Positions 1 through 14,700 are shown, counted from the stretch's first letter. The stretch: 64,000 nucleotides of DNA from Odobenus rosmarus divergens (GCF_000321225.1 NW_004450582.1:977148-1041147), one strand, 5' to 3'. The notes: generated by a model from the letters alone, not told the origin. Translations and numbers: made by a program.

Positions 1-69
1 AGACAAGTCACTTTTTAAGTTTCTTCATCAACCACAGGGTTGATGTGCAGATTAAGGAATATTATTTTA

Positions 70-103
70 TTTTATTTTTTTTTAAGATTTTATTTATTTA
101 TTC

Positions 104-134
<31 letters not shown>

Positions 135-255
135 GCAGAGGGAGAAGCAGGTTCCCAAGGAGCAGGGAGCCTGATGCGGGCCTCGATCCCAGGACCCTGG
201 GATCATGACCTGAGCCGAAGGCAGATGCTTAACCATCTGAGCCACCCAGGCGCCC
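70..255 (-). mobile_element. CAN SINE (tRNA-Lys type)
   Basis: The antisense copy runs from a T-rich head (A-tail complement) through a GA-rich zone to GAGCCACCCAGGCGCCC, the complement of the tRNA-like head. It is flanked by the perfect target duplication AAGGAATATTATTTTA at 53-68 and 256-271. Confidence 0.93.
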
Positions 256-271
256 AAGGAATATTATTTTA

Positions 272-780
272 AAGCATTTGGTAAAGCACACCACAAATAC
301 AAGTTTTATTACCCATAGTAAGTACTCAACAGACACTGCTTAAGTGAAGAAATGAAAGAGATAAGGAACAACATGGACAGGGATCCAAGCAGACAGGAAG
401 AGACAGGGGAGAGCATGTACCTACTCACTTTTTTTTTCTGTGGGTGGGTGGACTGGAGGGTAGAAGAGGGACTTCCTGGCATGATGACCTAAATACCACG
501 TTCCTATCATGAGCAGTAGGTGCAGTGAGGAGGACAGGGCTGGCTGACCTCCCAGAATGCATATACTTTCATTGTGACCTAGATCACAGCACTCTAGGTG
601 AACCATCCCTTGTCCCAGCAAGGAGCATGAAAAGAGTGTTACCTGTGTACTAAGGACTCCAGGGGGCTTCACCCAGGCTCATAAGAGCTGCAGTGAGGCT
701 TCTATTATTGTGGACCTTTGAAATGCCAACATAACAGATGACCCACTGTTTAACGCGTTCCATTCTTCACCTTAGATTTT
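272..780. other. Intron 6 sequence, nothing recognised
   Basis: Non-coding. The antisense ORF near 421-672 matches no family I know and lacks support. Confidence 0.5.
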
Positions 781-999
781 CAGAGACTGTGCTCGAAATG
801 AGACAACCAGAGCAGAGATCATCTGGATACAGGGGCAATGAGCACAGCATATGCCCAGCAGGGTGATTTTCAGTAGAGTCCCAGGGAATGAGACTAAGTC
901 TGACAGGACTCAAAAAGTACACGAGTCTAAAAATCTAGAGGGGGACTACAATAGAGGCCCAGATTGAAGACCTGAGAAGTCAGGTATCTTCACCCACCT

Positions 1000-2140
1000 A
1001 TGGAGCCACTGGTAGGGCACCTCGAAATTCAATACTCGATCACACGATAGTGGGATAGGTCATCTGATAGAGGTTTCAACAGAATGTTATGTGGGCACAC
1101 AGAAGAGATACTGAACCAAGTGGTGAGGGAGGAAGCAGTATCGGGGAAACACTCCTGAAAGAAGGGACACCTGTGCTGAAGCCAAAGATGTGAAGGAATT
1201 ACTTGGGCAAAAGGCATTCCAGGCAGGGGGCACAGCATGTAGGAAGCCTTGAAAGGTTTGGATGGTACCATCTGCAGAGAACTACGAAGAATTTCATAGA
1301 GCTGGAGCATATGGTGTGAAGGGAAAATGAGGAGCCTGTAGAGGCACAGGCAGGGTCTTAAGAAGGACCTTTTCTTAAAATCAGGCTGAAGGAGTTTACA
1401 TTTTACCTTGACGATGAAGGGAAGCCACCGAAGGATTTTTTGTTGTTGTTTTTTGAGTGGGCAGGCCGGGTGAGCCTTGTGGTGATCCTGACTCTCTTAC
1501 AATGATGTGAGAGTGGGGGCAGGGGGTGGAGAGTGCAGCTTCTGGTGAAGACCTTGGGTGTGTGTTGTTTCTTATTTATGGAAGTGAATTAAATTTCCCT
1601 CACATCTTGCTGAAAAGAAGGCTGCTCCCCCCCGTCACCTCTCTCATTTGCCCTACACCTTCACATTTTCTTATGTTTTAAAAGAATCCTTTGGTGGCAA
1701 GATTACATAAAGCTCACCGGCTTCTGAGGTGCCCTGCTGGCAAATATGAGCTCAAGTGGACAGGTGCACAGGTATCTTCCTTTGTCTCCAGCTGGGTCCA
1801 GAGGCACTGTAAGCCACCGAAGGATTTTAAGCAAGCAGGACCAAAACCCAATTAGCACTTTTAAGAGACCACTCTGGCAATTGTGTGGGAAACAGATTGG
1901 AAGGGGACAAAAGCGGAGACAGGGGAGAGCAGTGAGGAGACTGAAGTGATCCGGGTGGTGTACGGCAATGGCCAGAGGAGGCAGCATGCAGGATGGAGAG
2001 ACGATGTGTTAGATACAGTGAAGAGGTAGAGTTCTCCAGACTCGTTCGCTGGTTTAGGGGAAGATGAGGAAAAGAAGGAATCAAGCCTGACTCCCAGGTT
2101 TCAAGCTTGGATGTATGAATGGACAGGCCTTATTCTTCAA
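1000..2140 (+). repeat. Ancient interspersed repeat, split by an insertion
   Basis: Phrases such as GCATTCCAGGCAGGGGGCAC, GGGAAGCCACCGAAGG and GACCACTCTGGCAATTGTGT belong to a widespread old mammalian repeat whose family name I cannot assign. The copy is interrupted at 1440-1810 by a younger insert. The same family appears near 14.8-15.3 kb and 33.4-34.7 kb. Confidence 0.55.
1440..1810 (-). pseudogene. L1-mobilised retrocopy of unknown source (candidate processed pseudogene fragment)
   Basis: A 371-bp insert is flanked by a perfect 18-bp direct repeat, AAGCCACCGAAGGATTTT, at 1422-1439 and 1811-1828. On the minus strand it ends in an A-rich tail (AAAAAACAACAACAAA), and the target reads TT|AAAATCC, the preferred cut of the L1 endonuclease. 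These are hallmarks of L1-driven retrotransposition. The insert lacks the CAN SINE head and L1 3' sequence. Its minus-strand start can be read as VPLDPAGDKGRYLCTCPLEL then IFASRAPQKPVSFM and a stop, which could be the 3' end of a host reading frame followed by UTR, but I do not recognise it. No AATAAA signal sits before the tail, so internal priming on a transcript is possible. Confidence 0.7.
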
Positions 2141-2625
2141 GGAGATGAAGAATAAGTCAACCTGCATTTCAAAGTATAAAAAGCAATGATACTGCACCAC
2201 ATTTAAAAAGAAAAATTAACACAAACAAAAGCACAGGCTGCCTGAACCCATATAGATACACATCTCTGAGAAAAATCAAACACTTAAATTCACAGAGAGA
2301 AATAAGTCAGAGTTAAAGAAATTCCTGTCTAACATATGTTGATGAATGAATAATCAAAGAATAACAAGAAGGCAATTCACTAACAAGAGAGCCATCTACT
2401 GTCTTACAAGGATAGTGCAGCGATGAAATGCCACAAAAAACGTGCAAGAAAGCCAAGTTTGTGACCACTTCACACTGTACACGTATTCACAAAATATCTG
2501 AGTCCTCCCACTCAAATTTCCAAGTGGTTAGCATGTTTTAGCTAATAGCCAAATATTTTAGCTTACTTATTTCTCCTAAAAACATCAATTCAATAGATAC
2601 CGTCATTTGAATGTAGAACACTTAC

Positions 2626-2754
2626 CTGCCATCATTGCTATCATACTGGCTTTATAGACATTAGTAAGAGATCCAAGTTCTCCTGTTGCTAAGATGGTTT
2701 TGAGATGAGCCTCCCCACAGGCCTTGCGAAACTGACGAATCTCATCATACAGGG
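2626..2754 (-). CDS. DERA: DERA exon 6
   Basis: This 129-nt exon encodes LYDEIRQFRKACGEAHLKTI then LATGELGSLTNVYKASMIAM and MAG. HLKTILATGEL is the conserved DERA/DeoC strand just before the active-site lysine strand. The acceptor is a TCCTCCCCCAG tract with AG at 2756-2755. The donor is GGCAG|GTAAGT with GT at 2625-2624, a near-perfect consensus. Both borders are phase 1. The next exon, expected to encode SDFIKTSTGKE with the Schiff-base lysine, is not within the first 2.6 kb. Confidence 0.96.
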
Positions 2755-5700
2755 CTGGGGGAGGAAGGAATTGAAGCAGTTACAAAGCAGGCAAGTGATA
2801 ACATAACTTGGCAGCCATGTGCAGCTGGTAGAACCCATCTCGGATTTAGGAAACATAAAACATTTGTCACTTTCTAAAAATCACCCCAATTTAATATCGC
2901 CTAGAGCATTCTGTTGCCGTTCACATCCCGTTATAAGAAATGCTTAGTTTGCTACCATGGAACTTTCTAAGCCCCTGCCCAAGGTCCAGAGCCACGCAGC
3001 TTTTTAAATATCGTTCTAATGACATCAAATTACAAATAATTTCTACCTCTCCCATATGTTAGTTACTTACAAGAAAAAAGACATTTATCCATCATATATG
3101 GGGGTGTCCCACTTTGCAAACTAAAAAAAAAAAAAAAATCCTCAGGTCCTTATTAATTCTTCCATTCACACATAATAAGTTCTCTTGTTAGAATTTAAAG
3201 CAGGCCTTTCCTGAGAGCTCTGCTAATGACAATAAAGACATAACCACCTTCCCCACTATCTGCCAGGGCATGTGTCTAAATATCTGACAAAAAAGCATCG
3301 AGCCTAGCCAGGTATGCTGGATGCATGTGCACAAAGCCAGTTGTAAAGAGACTCGCAGGTGCAGTCCTGAATCTATTAACCCCTGAACCCAGTACCAAAT
3401 CTGGCTTTTGAGGGCTCCACATTGCACCCTGAAAGCAGCTTGATTAAAAATATACATACACCAAAAAAAACCCCACAAAACTATGCTCAACCACACAAAA
3501 AGAATCAAGGGGGAAAACATTTCATCTTCAAACAAAACTGACAGACTTTTAGTAAACAAAATCAGTTTAATGAGTATGAAATTTTTGAAAAATTACTTAA
3601 CATAGTCTTCTGTCATGATACCAGTGGATTTTGGCTTTGACCCTGCATCAGGTCAGCTGCACTCATTCCTTGAACTTGGGCTATTACCACACTAACAGGA
3701 CTATCAGGGCTTTTTTGTTCCTCCGTATATGTATTTTGTAGGATATAAGCACATGGACAAAACCGAGCAGGAAAGAAACATTCATAATAAGGGTTAGGGT
3801 TAGGGTAAGCAGTTTTTAATGTGGACATGAGACTTCCTTAATTCATAGGTTTATTAAAATACATGTAAAAGACTAAAAATTAGTCACAAGTCAGCAAACT
3901 CTGTCAAAACCATGAACATGATAACAAAGTGAAGAAAACCTGGCTTCCCAGTCCTAGAAAACCTGAACTTAACTTGAAGCTCAAAGTGAAAACTGAACAC
4001 AAATAAAAGCAAATATTCTATTACAGGATGCTTGGCAAATTTTAGTGTTTGTCACTGTCAAGAGATGGCATCCACAGAAGGTTTTTCAAGAAGGACTATT
4101 TTCACAAATCCCTAGTAATCAGTGGTTTGGAGCATTATAGATGATCTCAGATGCCACACTGCCTACCTCACCCTGCCCATCCTCCCCAAATCATGAGAAG
4201 TCATCTCACCCAACATCCAATATGAAAACATGTGTGAGGATGGTATAAGACAGCAAAGACTAAGTGGCAATAACAATTTATATTCTATTAACTCAGGGAA
4301 CGAATCTTGGATGGAATGACATTTTTCGAGTTACTGAATCTAAAATAGAAAGCTGTTCGCTAAGAACTGGTGACAAGGAAATCTCTTGATCTGAAAATTC
4401 AAGAATGCTAACCCAGAGTTAACCTGAGACTTAATTAATGATTTTTCTTCCACAGTACAGCGCTGCGATCAAAAGCAGGCTCGAGAGTCAGACAAATGTG
4501 GATTTAAAACCCAACTCCATCCCTTCCTGCATGACCTTGGGCAAGTTATTCTCTCAGCCTCAGTCCCCTCCTTGAAGTGTCAATAATAATACTTTATAGG
4601 GTTATTATGAGGATTAAAAGGGAAGATATATAAAAAATACTCTACACATTGTCTGGCTGATTGTAAGCACTCAGAAAGTTTAACCATGATTCTTAAGCTC
4701 GGAATTTTAGGAAAATGAGTTTCAATTAAGTGTTGTGTGATAAAAGCCAAACCTTATTCACGGCCTGACACAACTCCTTGTACTGGACCAAAATCTTGTT
4801 ATATGGATTAGTGTTTACAACCAGTGAGTCATCAGATAAGGCTTGAAAATGTTTTATTACAACAATTGTTGAGGTGAAGTCTGATCTGTACAAAATTCTT
4901 AAAACAGTGATCCTGACCATATTTATGAACAAAACCATCAGCCTTTTTCTAAAAAGTATTACCTTTTGATACCCAGGCAATTTCTTCATCTGCCGTTAAA
5001 ATTAACCAGGAAAAAAAAAATGTATTTTATAACTCAATCATCAGCCATCAAGTGATGCTCTGTAATCCATGATCCAAACCGGTCACTCAGAGGGTAACTG
5101 GATTTAAACAAATATGTAACCCAGTGCCTTCTCATTCTCTACCTGCCAACTCCTCAAATCATTTTACTGACCTATTTCACCACATAACAGGGTCCAGTTT
5201 TCCTGAGCAAGTACCTTAATCTTTAGAGTTTCACAATGGAAAGTTGTTTGTCATTTTCTTTCTTGTTACTATTCTGCCCAGAGTACACCAGAACAATTCA
5301 ATCAAAAAGTATATACCGAACCTGGCCTTTGCATAATGTGACCTGGACTCCCATCAAGCAAATGCTTCTACCTGGGCCTCTGAATCTTCCTGAGTGATGC
5401 CAAGATGACAATGCAGTCAGGATGTTCATTAGTCTTACTACTGCAGGATCACCGATGGCAGCAGATCCAACAGCGCCATGACCCAGGGGCCACCAGCCAG
5501 TGGTGGAAGCACCAGGAGTGGCCTCATAACCACTCTTCCCGTGGCACATCCGGCTGTGTTCTCTGCTCCCGTCTTTCATGGTCCTGCTTGTTTTCCAAGC
5601 CTGGTTCTCCAGGCTTCTTACTGACTCAGTGAGCTACTCTATGTCCTCCCAATAGATGCCTTTTCCATTTAACTTAATCTGAATTGGTTTCATTAGTTTC

Positions 5701-8700
5701 CAACTCAGAATTTTAGTATAACAAATACTTACTGAGAAGTGTGGTATAAGTGTGGGACAACAGAGCGTGGGTGCCCCACTACCTGGGTTCATACTCCAGT
5801 TCCAAAACTCATTTGCTGTTTGATTTGGGCAATTAACTCAACAACTTTGTCTCCTTTTCAATAAAATGGGGATAATAGAGGTATGCACACCTCAAGGAGT
5901 TATTTAAGCATTAAATAGGCTAATACGTATAAAGTGCTAAGGACAGTTTCTGGGACATAGGTTAATGCCCCGGGAATGTCAGCTACTTGTTTTCCTGTTG
6001 CTGGCCTTGGTGGTGGTGCTGTTACAGTTACTGCTGAGTGTTTATTAGGTTCTGACAGAGAGGGACTTATAAAATCAGGGGATACCATGACCTATGTTTC
6101 TTTTTTTTTTAATTTTATTTTATTATATTAATCACCATACATTACATCATTAGTTTTTGATGTAGTGTTCCATGATTCATTGTTTGCGTATAACACCCCG
6201 TGCTCCATGCAATATGTGCCCTCTTTAATACCCACCACCAGGCTAACCCATCCCCCTGCCCCCCTCCCTCAGAACCCTCAGTTTGTTTCTCAGAGTCCAT
6301 AGTCTCTCATGGTTCATCTCCCCCTCTGGTTCCCCCCCTTCATTTTTCCCTTCCTGCTATCTTCTTTTTTTTAACATACAATGTATTATTTGTTTCAGAG
6401 GTACAGATCTGTGATTCAACAGTCTTATAAAATTTACACTCACCATAGCACATACCCTCCCCAATGTCTATAACCCAGCCACCCCATCCCTCCCACCCCC
6501 CACCACTCCAGCAACCCTCAGTTTCCTGAGATTAAGAATTCCTCGTATCAGTGAGAACATATGTATGATATGTGTCTTTCTCTGATTGACTTATTTCGCT
6601 TAGCATAATACCCTCTAGTGACCTGCGTTTCTTAAAGAACATAAACACAACCTCTCTGGGGCCTAGAAAGCAGGCTAGGGGAAAAATGTTTACTATATCA
6701 CAAACATTTTTTTAACTTGGAGCCCATGCTCCCAGACTTCTAGGAAAAGAGTTTTGCTACTTGCTAGTTATGCAAATTTATAGGAATCATTAAAATTTCC
6801 TATGCCTGATCACTTAGAGAGCCGCAGTTTGCTCACATATTTTTGTGAAGATTAGATAAAATAACACATATGGCTAGAACAGAACAAGGCAGTTAGTAGG
6901 CATTTAATCATTCAATAGTAGATTTCCAAACTTTTCCTTATATACTTCCAGAAATGCAAAAGTAACTTTGAAAAACAAAACGGAGCAGGCACCGTCTTAA
7001 TACTCATGAAGGCATAATTAGAATTCACAAATTTAACATGTAAGGAAAATAGACCACTTTACTCCAACACAAAACATGGAAGCCACAAATAAGCATTATT
7101 AGTGTCCAGGTAGTTTTAAGCACCTTGGCATCACAGTGATAGATGACATATGCAAATCCAAGTGGCCTGACAGCTGAAATGTAACCTAGACAATCTCGAA
7201 TATAATGTCCTTTAACATACTCAACTGTCACTTTCCTTTCAATATAGATGAGCAAAACAATGGAAAAACGAATGGGTGGATTTTCCTCCACATCAGCAGG
7301 AAAGGAAGCAGCAGGATGTGGATTTATATAATTGCTCCCAGAATACACATGTGAAGGAAATTACAGTGGAATTAACAAGTTCAATAGACCCTCTTTCCAA
7401 AAAACTCTTCATGAGGAGCAGCTACTGAAAAGAATGAGAAACCCCCTAAGTCTTCAAAGCATCTTCCTTCAACAATACTCAGTGTTTTCTTCGCATCAGT
7501 TAAGTATCCCTGTGGGGTAGCTGGCAATTACCTCCACATTTCATACACGAAAAGTGAAATGTGGAGAGATGAATGACTTGCCTAAAATTTCCTCACACTT
7601 TTCTCCCTCTGTCCCACCACATACATACATGCAGGCAGGTACACACGTGCTGTCGTTAAAATACATTCTCAAGGAAATAAATTGAAGAACTTAATGAACA
7701 GAATAATCAAAACCTAGAACCTAAAGGGATGTCAACTCCCATTTAGTTCAAATTACTAACATTAGAGATGAGCATCACAACCCTAGGAACTGATTTTCAT
7801 TCTTCTAGGCAAAACAAAGTTGAGGAAATTGAAAAGTTCCAGAATAATTCAGAAACATAAAATACTTAATTTTGTATGATTCAATATACTAAAAAAATCT
7901 ATAAATTGCTCTATGAGACTTCTGGATGGGGTGAGAACAGCACATTATGTTGTAGTGACGTTCACTTGTCTGAATCAGGACTTTTCTGCATTTGCTTGCC
8001 CACTATTAGCTGTGTCACTTGGGAAAGTTACTGAACCTCTCCAAGCATCATTTTTCTACTCAAGATTGGATAGAAGATCTTTACTTTTGGAGCTCAAAGA
8101 CATCTCAAATGTAAAAGTAATTAATTAAATGATTATGAAGGTAATCGATTAACTTTTTCTCTTGGATTCACCTTTAATAAGAAGCAGTCATAAAAATGAA
8201 GATAAACTATGATTTGCTCTAAAACGTTATACTTTTACAATTAAGACCAAACAGCTTCTTGTTATTGGTTTAGAAAGACAATTTGGAACTCTACTTCATG
8301 GGAGCTCCCAGCCAGACAGAGGTGGGGGAGCAGAGGTACTCTCATTTGCATGCTGCTGTGAAGGAGGAAGTAAACTTGGGACTGGCATTGTCACTGAGGC
8401 CTTGGGAAACTCTGGGCTCACATGCTGCCAGATCAGGGTCGGGGGGTGGACATCCTCATCAGTGAGGGCTGGGAGTTCTGGAGGACTTGGCAAGCTCAAC
8501 CAGCCTGAGTGTGCAGTACTGGACCAGGGAGACAGGCTGCGTGTTCAGGAGACTGTCACATACAAGGCAACTGATCAAGTAAATAAATATACTGAGTATG
8601 ATGGGAACAAGATTTCTTGTGACAAGAAAGAGGGGCATCAATATAGGAAGAGAAAGGGCAAGAATAACCATATGATGCTGGCTTGTGAGGAAGTCATCAG

Positions 8701-11700
8701 TGTGAACTCATGGTTTGTGACAGAGATAGATAATAGATAGACAAATAGATATAAATGCATGTGTGTTTATACATGCTCATCGTGTATATGTGAACATTCA
8801 TGTATTTCCTAGATCTGTCCACTGAGAAAGCCAAAAAACCACAGCCTTGCAGCAAGGAGAACACCGAGCACCCAAATCTTGGTTTCTAAATACCAGTCTT
8901 CAATAAAAGGAAGCAGAGCTCCTTGGGAAAATGGCTGATTCCAGAGCTCAGGCAGAAAAAGTTAAAGATAAGCCTGAAATATCTTTGATAAGAATTCAAG
9001 GAAGTTCTCAACGAGTAATAAGAACATGTCAAAAGGACAGAAGAACCATCTGAAGCAGCTCCCACTAGCCAAATCTGGGATAATCTGAGTACCAAAATAA
9101 CAATGACAGTAATGGATTATAACCAATTGAGTAAAATAGAACTCCACGAGTTCCTACAAAGAGAGAGGAAGAAAATGGGGGAGGAGAAGGTAATGCTAAC
9201 TATTAAGTATAGAAGAAATGACAGAATTAGAAAATCACCATTTGACATCTATCAGAGTAACAACAGAAGAATTATGAATGAATGCTAAAACTACTGAATA
9301 AAAGTTAGATGAGGAACAGGACATTAACATAGTCTCAAAATATCTCCATTCATATACTATATTAATTACTTATTAAAACACAAAATACTTATTAATTTTA
9401 TAATGGAGAAACTTGCCAGACAGCATCTTAGCCATTTAAAAATTAACATCATCAATAATGGGACAAATCCACATAAGATGTGGATTCATAAGATGACTCC
9501 TGAAATAATGCACTGTGGCGACCTGAGCAAAACTTCTGTGGTATTTCTCCCCAAAAATACATAACTTGAATCTAATCATGAGAAAAACATCAAACAAACC
9601 CAAATGAAGCATATTTTGCAAAATGGTAGGCACCTATTCTTCAAACTCAAGGAAAGATTGAGGACTGTTTCAGATTGAAGAAGACTAAGGAGACATGTAA
9701 GAACTGATCCTGAAACTAATAAAGAACATTATTGAGACAATCTGCCAAATGAACAAAGTCTACGGATTTAACGGTAGTATGCTATCAATGTTAATTTCCT
9801 GATTTTGAAGGTGTATTGTGGCTTGGTACAAGTGTTCTTGTTTTTAGAAAATACACACTGAAATATCTGAGTAATGGATCGACAGGTCTGCCACTTAATC
9901 TCAAATAATTAAAACAATTACACATCCATAATTTTATATATCTGCACATGCACACACACATGTATACATACTCACAATGAAAACGCAAAAGGTAAATGGG
10001 GCAGAATTTAATAATTGTGGAATATCAGTGAAGAGTAAAAGTTGTGTGTATGATTTTTGCAACTTTTCTGTAAGTTTAAAATTCAAAAATAAATGTTAAA
10101 AAGATACTTTTCACATACTTTGCTGTAATTTATTTAGCATCTAGACATTATTCTTACAGAAGGGCTTTTGAGATTATCAGTCATCCTGTGTTTTAGACAA
10201 AAAAAATTTGATTATATATGGTACATATTATTTGGTAACCTGCTTTCCCCCCCGAAATACCACAGACATCTTTCCATATTAAAAAATATAGGTCTGTAGC
10301 ACAATTTTTAATGGCTGCACAATCTCCCACTGCATGGTTATAAATAATTTATTCAATCATTTTTCTATTATTGGATACTTAAGTTTCAGATTTTTTTGCT
10401 ATTACGAACAATACTTCAGTAAACGTCCTACAGTTACATCTTTGCATATATCATGACCTCATTCCTGGAGCCTTTATTAATTTTTCTGCTCCCATACTCA
10501 CACGTAATCCACGTTCATTGTTAAAAATTCAAACATTACAGAAACTAAAAATTCCCCCATTTAAAAAAAAAGAAAGAATAATTCTTGCATGTAACAGAAA
10601 AATAATAATCTGGAAGGCCATTATAAAAGATGACTGACAAACGAAAATGGAATTCAAACACCACGACTGCAAATTAGTCAGAATAATGCAAAATATAACA
10701 AAACACATACACCAGAGAAGTGGCTGGCACTGTGATGTCACATTAAAAAACCTGATAATAAATGTTTTGACTTATAATGAGGTTTTCAGGAGTAGCAAAA
10801 GTGGGTGTACTAGAAACCCAGGATATATTACATTGTAGATGCGTAATCAATATAGTAGCACGACCAGCACAGGAGTTGTCTCCTGTCTGTCCCCTCACAT
10901 CCCTTCTACTAGTGCCACACTGAGAAGGAGAAATGGAGGTCGTAGCCTGACCTTCTGCTCGTCATTCCCAGCTGAAGAACAAGTGAGGCTGTGCTGATGG
11001 AGTGTGTTCACTGACAGGAATCAGAGAACCTAGCCACACTGGGAAAGGCCTGTGTGATGAGAATGTAGATCCAAGGAGCAGAGGGGGCCACACTGCATCT
11101 GTTTTAAATGGCATCCCAAACAGTTGACAACTGGCTCTACCTTCTGCCTCCCTGCGTCAGCAGGAACTTGCATCTCTAGTGTTTTACTTTTCTCTATTCA
11201 AAATTATCTTATTTCTCTCCAGCTCCCACCTAGAAGGAAAGTAGGTTCTTAATCTTGAGGCTCCTGGCAATCAGTTAGGTTTTCCGGAAAAGCAATGCTA
11301 TAGACAAAGAAAACTATGTGATCAGTAAAGCTTTCATGAATACAAATTATGATTTAAGTAAAAATCCAAGTGTTTAAAGACCATGTTTCCTATCTAAAAG
11401 TCATAAAGTAGATTTCCTTTTATATTTAATGCTATTCAAAGACACTTAAAAAATAATTGTTAATGAATATATCTAAGCAATTATTTTTTGAGTACCAGAA
11501 AGATGTTCAACACTGCAAAAGAATGGCCTGAAAATAACTCTTAAGATAATTATATGTACAGTAAAACACTTAATATAAATTGTACAGCAACCTTTGAAAC
11601 TTAAAAAGTCACAAAATGTTCAAGAACAGTTTTCATCCACCAAGGTAACTAATTAATCTTGTAAGACTAAAACAGAGATGAGCTAAAACACCTGGTAGTA

Positions 11701-14700
11701 AAATAACCTACAAGAGATAAAACACACACATTTTGGTCAATAGTATTTGAAGTTTTAAAGAATCATAGCCTAAAAACAAAAAACATAAAAGCCTACAGCT
11801 GCCATAAGCATCTCCAGAATTTTTCTGTTATAAACAACCCCCCAGACAGAGAAAACACAGATTATAGATTATGTGATTCCTCCCCAAACAGTGTCTATAG
11901 ATTTAGAGATTGCTTTTCTCATAGAGATGATTAACAGCTCTACAAAAGAAAGAAAAATTCCAATTTCTTTTAAGTGATGTTCCTTCTACCATCCTTCCTG
12001 TGCAAAAACAAGCAAATAAGAAAAATAAATTATTGCCCAGATGCAAGATTTTCAGGATCCACTTCATAAGACACAGTCACAGACACTGTGGCATTGGCCC
12101 AAATACTTCATTCTCTCACCCTAAAACTCTTGACAGTGTGAGGCATGTACTCCACAAACCAAGTTTAGGAGAGCAAGTCAGGGCTGAGGAACTGAAGAGG
12201 TTAAAATAGGGGTCTCGATACAGGACACAAACAATATTTCCAAGTGCGACACTGCACACACTATGCTGAAAAACGTCACAGAAGAAGCACCTTTGGGGTT
12301 GTGTCTGATGGTGCTCCAGTATGGTATGGGTTTCCAATAACTAGTAAACTCAGCTCTAGGTCCTGAGCTCAAAGAACTGGAAGATTCCTGAAAGAGGCGG
12401 AATCTGATACCATTTCCAAGTCACTGGTAATATATTAAGGTAAATATATGTAGCAGAGAGAGGTCATAAAAAAAGTAAAAAATGAACACCTCTGTATTTA
12501 CAGAGCATGGAATGCATTTAATTTTCAAAACCTATTCAATAAGATTTATGAGATGATGAACCCCTTCTGGTGAATGCTTTCTTCAAAGAACTGTTTAAAG
12601 AAATGCAACTTAGATGTCAACTTTAATATCATCATGAAAAATACTGTATTACAGGTCCTTATCAAGAGAATAATACTCCCAGATAATGAAAACGCCAAAT
12701 ATATAAGTCACAGGCCATTATAGCTCTAAAGGACTGTAGAAATCATTAAGTTTTATCCTCTCATTGGTAGCTTATTTAAATGGAGGCAGAAAGAAGTGAA
12801 GTGTTTGCCCAAGGACTAGGTATAAATTAGCAAAATTACAAAGACTAAAATCCAAGTCTTTGAGAGTTCTACTTCATTTACTCAATACATGTACTATCAT
12901 GGTTACTTCCCTTGATAACACACTATCAGCAGCAGAAGGAGAAGGAAAGAGAAGAAACCGCAGCTGGTATGGAGGGATTCATCTGCGATGATCAATTTAC
13001 ATACATTATCTAACTGAATCCCCACTATAAAGTGGATGCCATTATTCTTATTTTACAGAGAAGGAACGGAAGACACAGAGAACAAGCTGTTTTCTCTTGC
13101 CTAAGAGAAAACAGCTACTAATGGTAGCGCCCAGATTCCAACCAAGGTCTGTCTGATGCAAAGATGTGCTTTCAACCCTCTAGTCTCCCAGAGTTATGCT
13201 CCCTTCCCACTCCACAGTATATTTGTTCTGGGTCAGCTCTGGGTCTAACCGCCTCCAGTCATGACTGGCTAATATGCTGGCTGGCTGGCTGGCTGAGTGC
13301 CCCCACCTCTCTCCTAGTCCAGCCCAGCCTTCCCAGGGAGAGGAAAGCCAACCTCTTCCCAAGAGCCTAAGAGGTAGAGGTACTCTCTGGCTAAAGTTGC
13401 CGCAGTAACTCTTTATCCCTCAAGCCTTCTGTTACAGCTAACTGCAGATCCAGGCTAAATAAATAGAAACACATAGGAAATGCTATTTGTACTAATTAAC
13501 CAACATATAAATTCAACAATGCTTCAAGTACCCTGCATCGAAACTATGTGGAACCAAGAAGAAGGAGTATGTTAAAAAAAAAAAAAAAAAACAGATGCTC
13601 CAAGTCATAGATTCTCTACGACTATAGGATGGTGTGGGGGCGGGGGTGAGATCAAAATCACCTGGAGCAATTTTTGCAGCCCAGGAGTCTATTTCCCTCA
13701 CCTCCAACACCCAGTTCTGATAGTACCTACACTCAGGGAGGGAAAGGCTAGCTTCTGGGAGAAGAGGAGCGGGGGCAAGTAATTTGAAAACATTTGTCAG
13801 GGAATTCTGAGAACCAGCAATATATTATATGCCCTATCCAGTTACAACTACAGTCCCGAGGGATGAGTTAGATGGTGTAGATGGTGTCCATTTCTGTGCC
13901 CGAATAGAAAAGACTGAGGGAAGTACAGGCAGGGAAGGACAGGGTGCCATAACGAGCAAATCAGGATCTGGTGGTAAAAAGCTTACCAACAAAGGGCCAG
14001 GCGAAACAACAATAACAAAAATGTTTGAATAAAAAGGTATATGAAGTCAAAAGGCACAGCGGCCTGAACTGTTAGCCAGGGGGTGGGTCATCTCGGAGAT
14101 TTCGACAGCTCAGGCAGCATCACTGTGCTCCAGGATAATGCAGTCACCGATATCACGGTTCTGAAATTAAACTGTATTTAAGAGAAAGTGTTCAAGTCAA
14201 ATCATCTTTTAATGGATTTCTTTCTAAAATGGCTAGATTCTCTGACTGGATCAAGAGTCACTGTTCTACTTATGTAAAAATGATGCATGAGGGGCTCCTG
14301 GGTGGCTCAGTTGGTTAAGCATCTGCATTCAGCTCAGGTCATGATCTTGGGGTCCTGGGATTCAGCCCTGCAGCAGGCTCCAAGCTCATCAGGGAGTCTG
14401 CTTCTCCCTCTCCCTCTGCCCCTCCCCCCTGCTTGTGCTTAACTCTCTCTCACTCACTCTCTCTCTCAAATAAATAAATAAAATCTTTTAAAAAATTATA
14501 AAATGATGCATGAAAAGCAACATGGTTTAGCGGGGAAACAGAGCACAAGTTCCAGAGTCAACAGATATAAGTTCCGGTGCTCAAGAGGTTTTGTAGTCTC
14601 CAGCACAGGGAATGTGGCTGAAATAGGTAAGGACAGGGAGAGTATGCAGAGTTTGAGGACAAATTTGAGAGTTTGCTGGGACAGGACCTGAGGACCACCA

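Noticed and set aside
3188..3559. 123-codon hydrophobic ORF that could look like a membrane protein
   Set aside because: No start context, no family signature and no splice context; intronic chance ORF.
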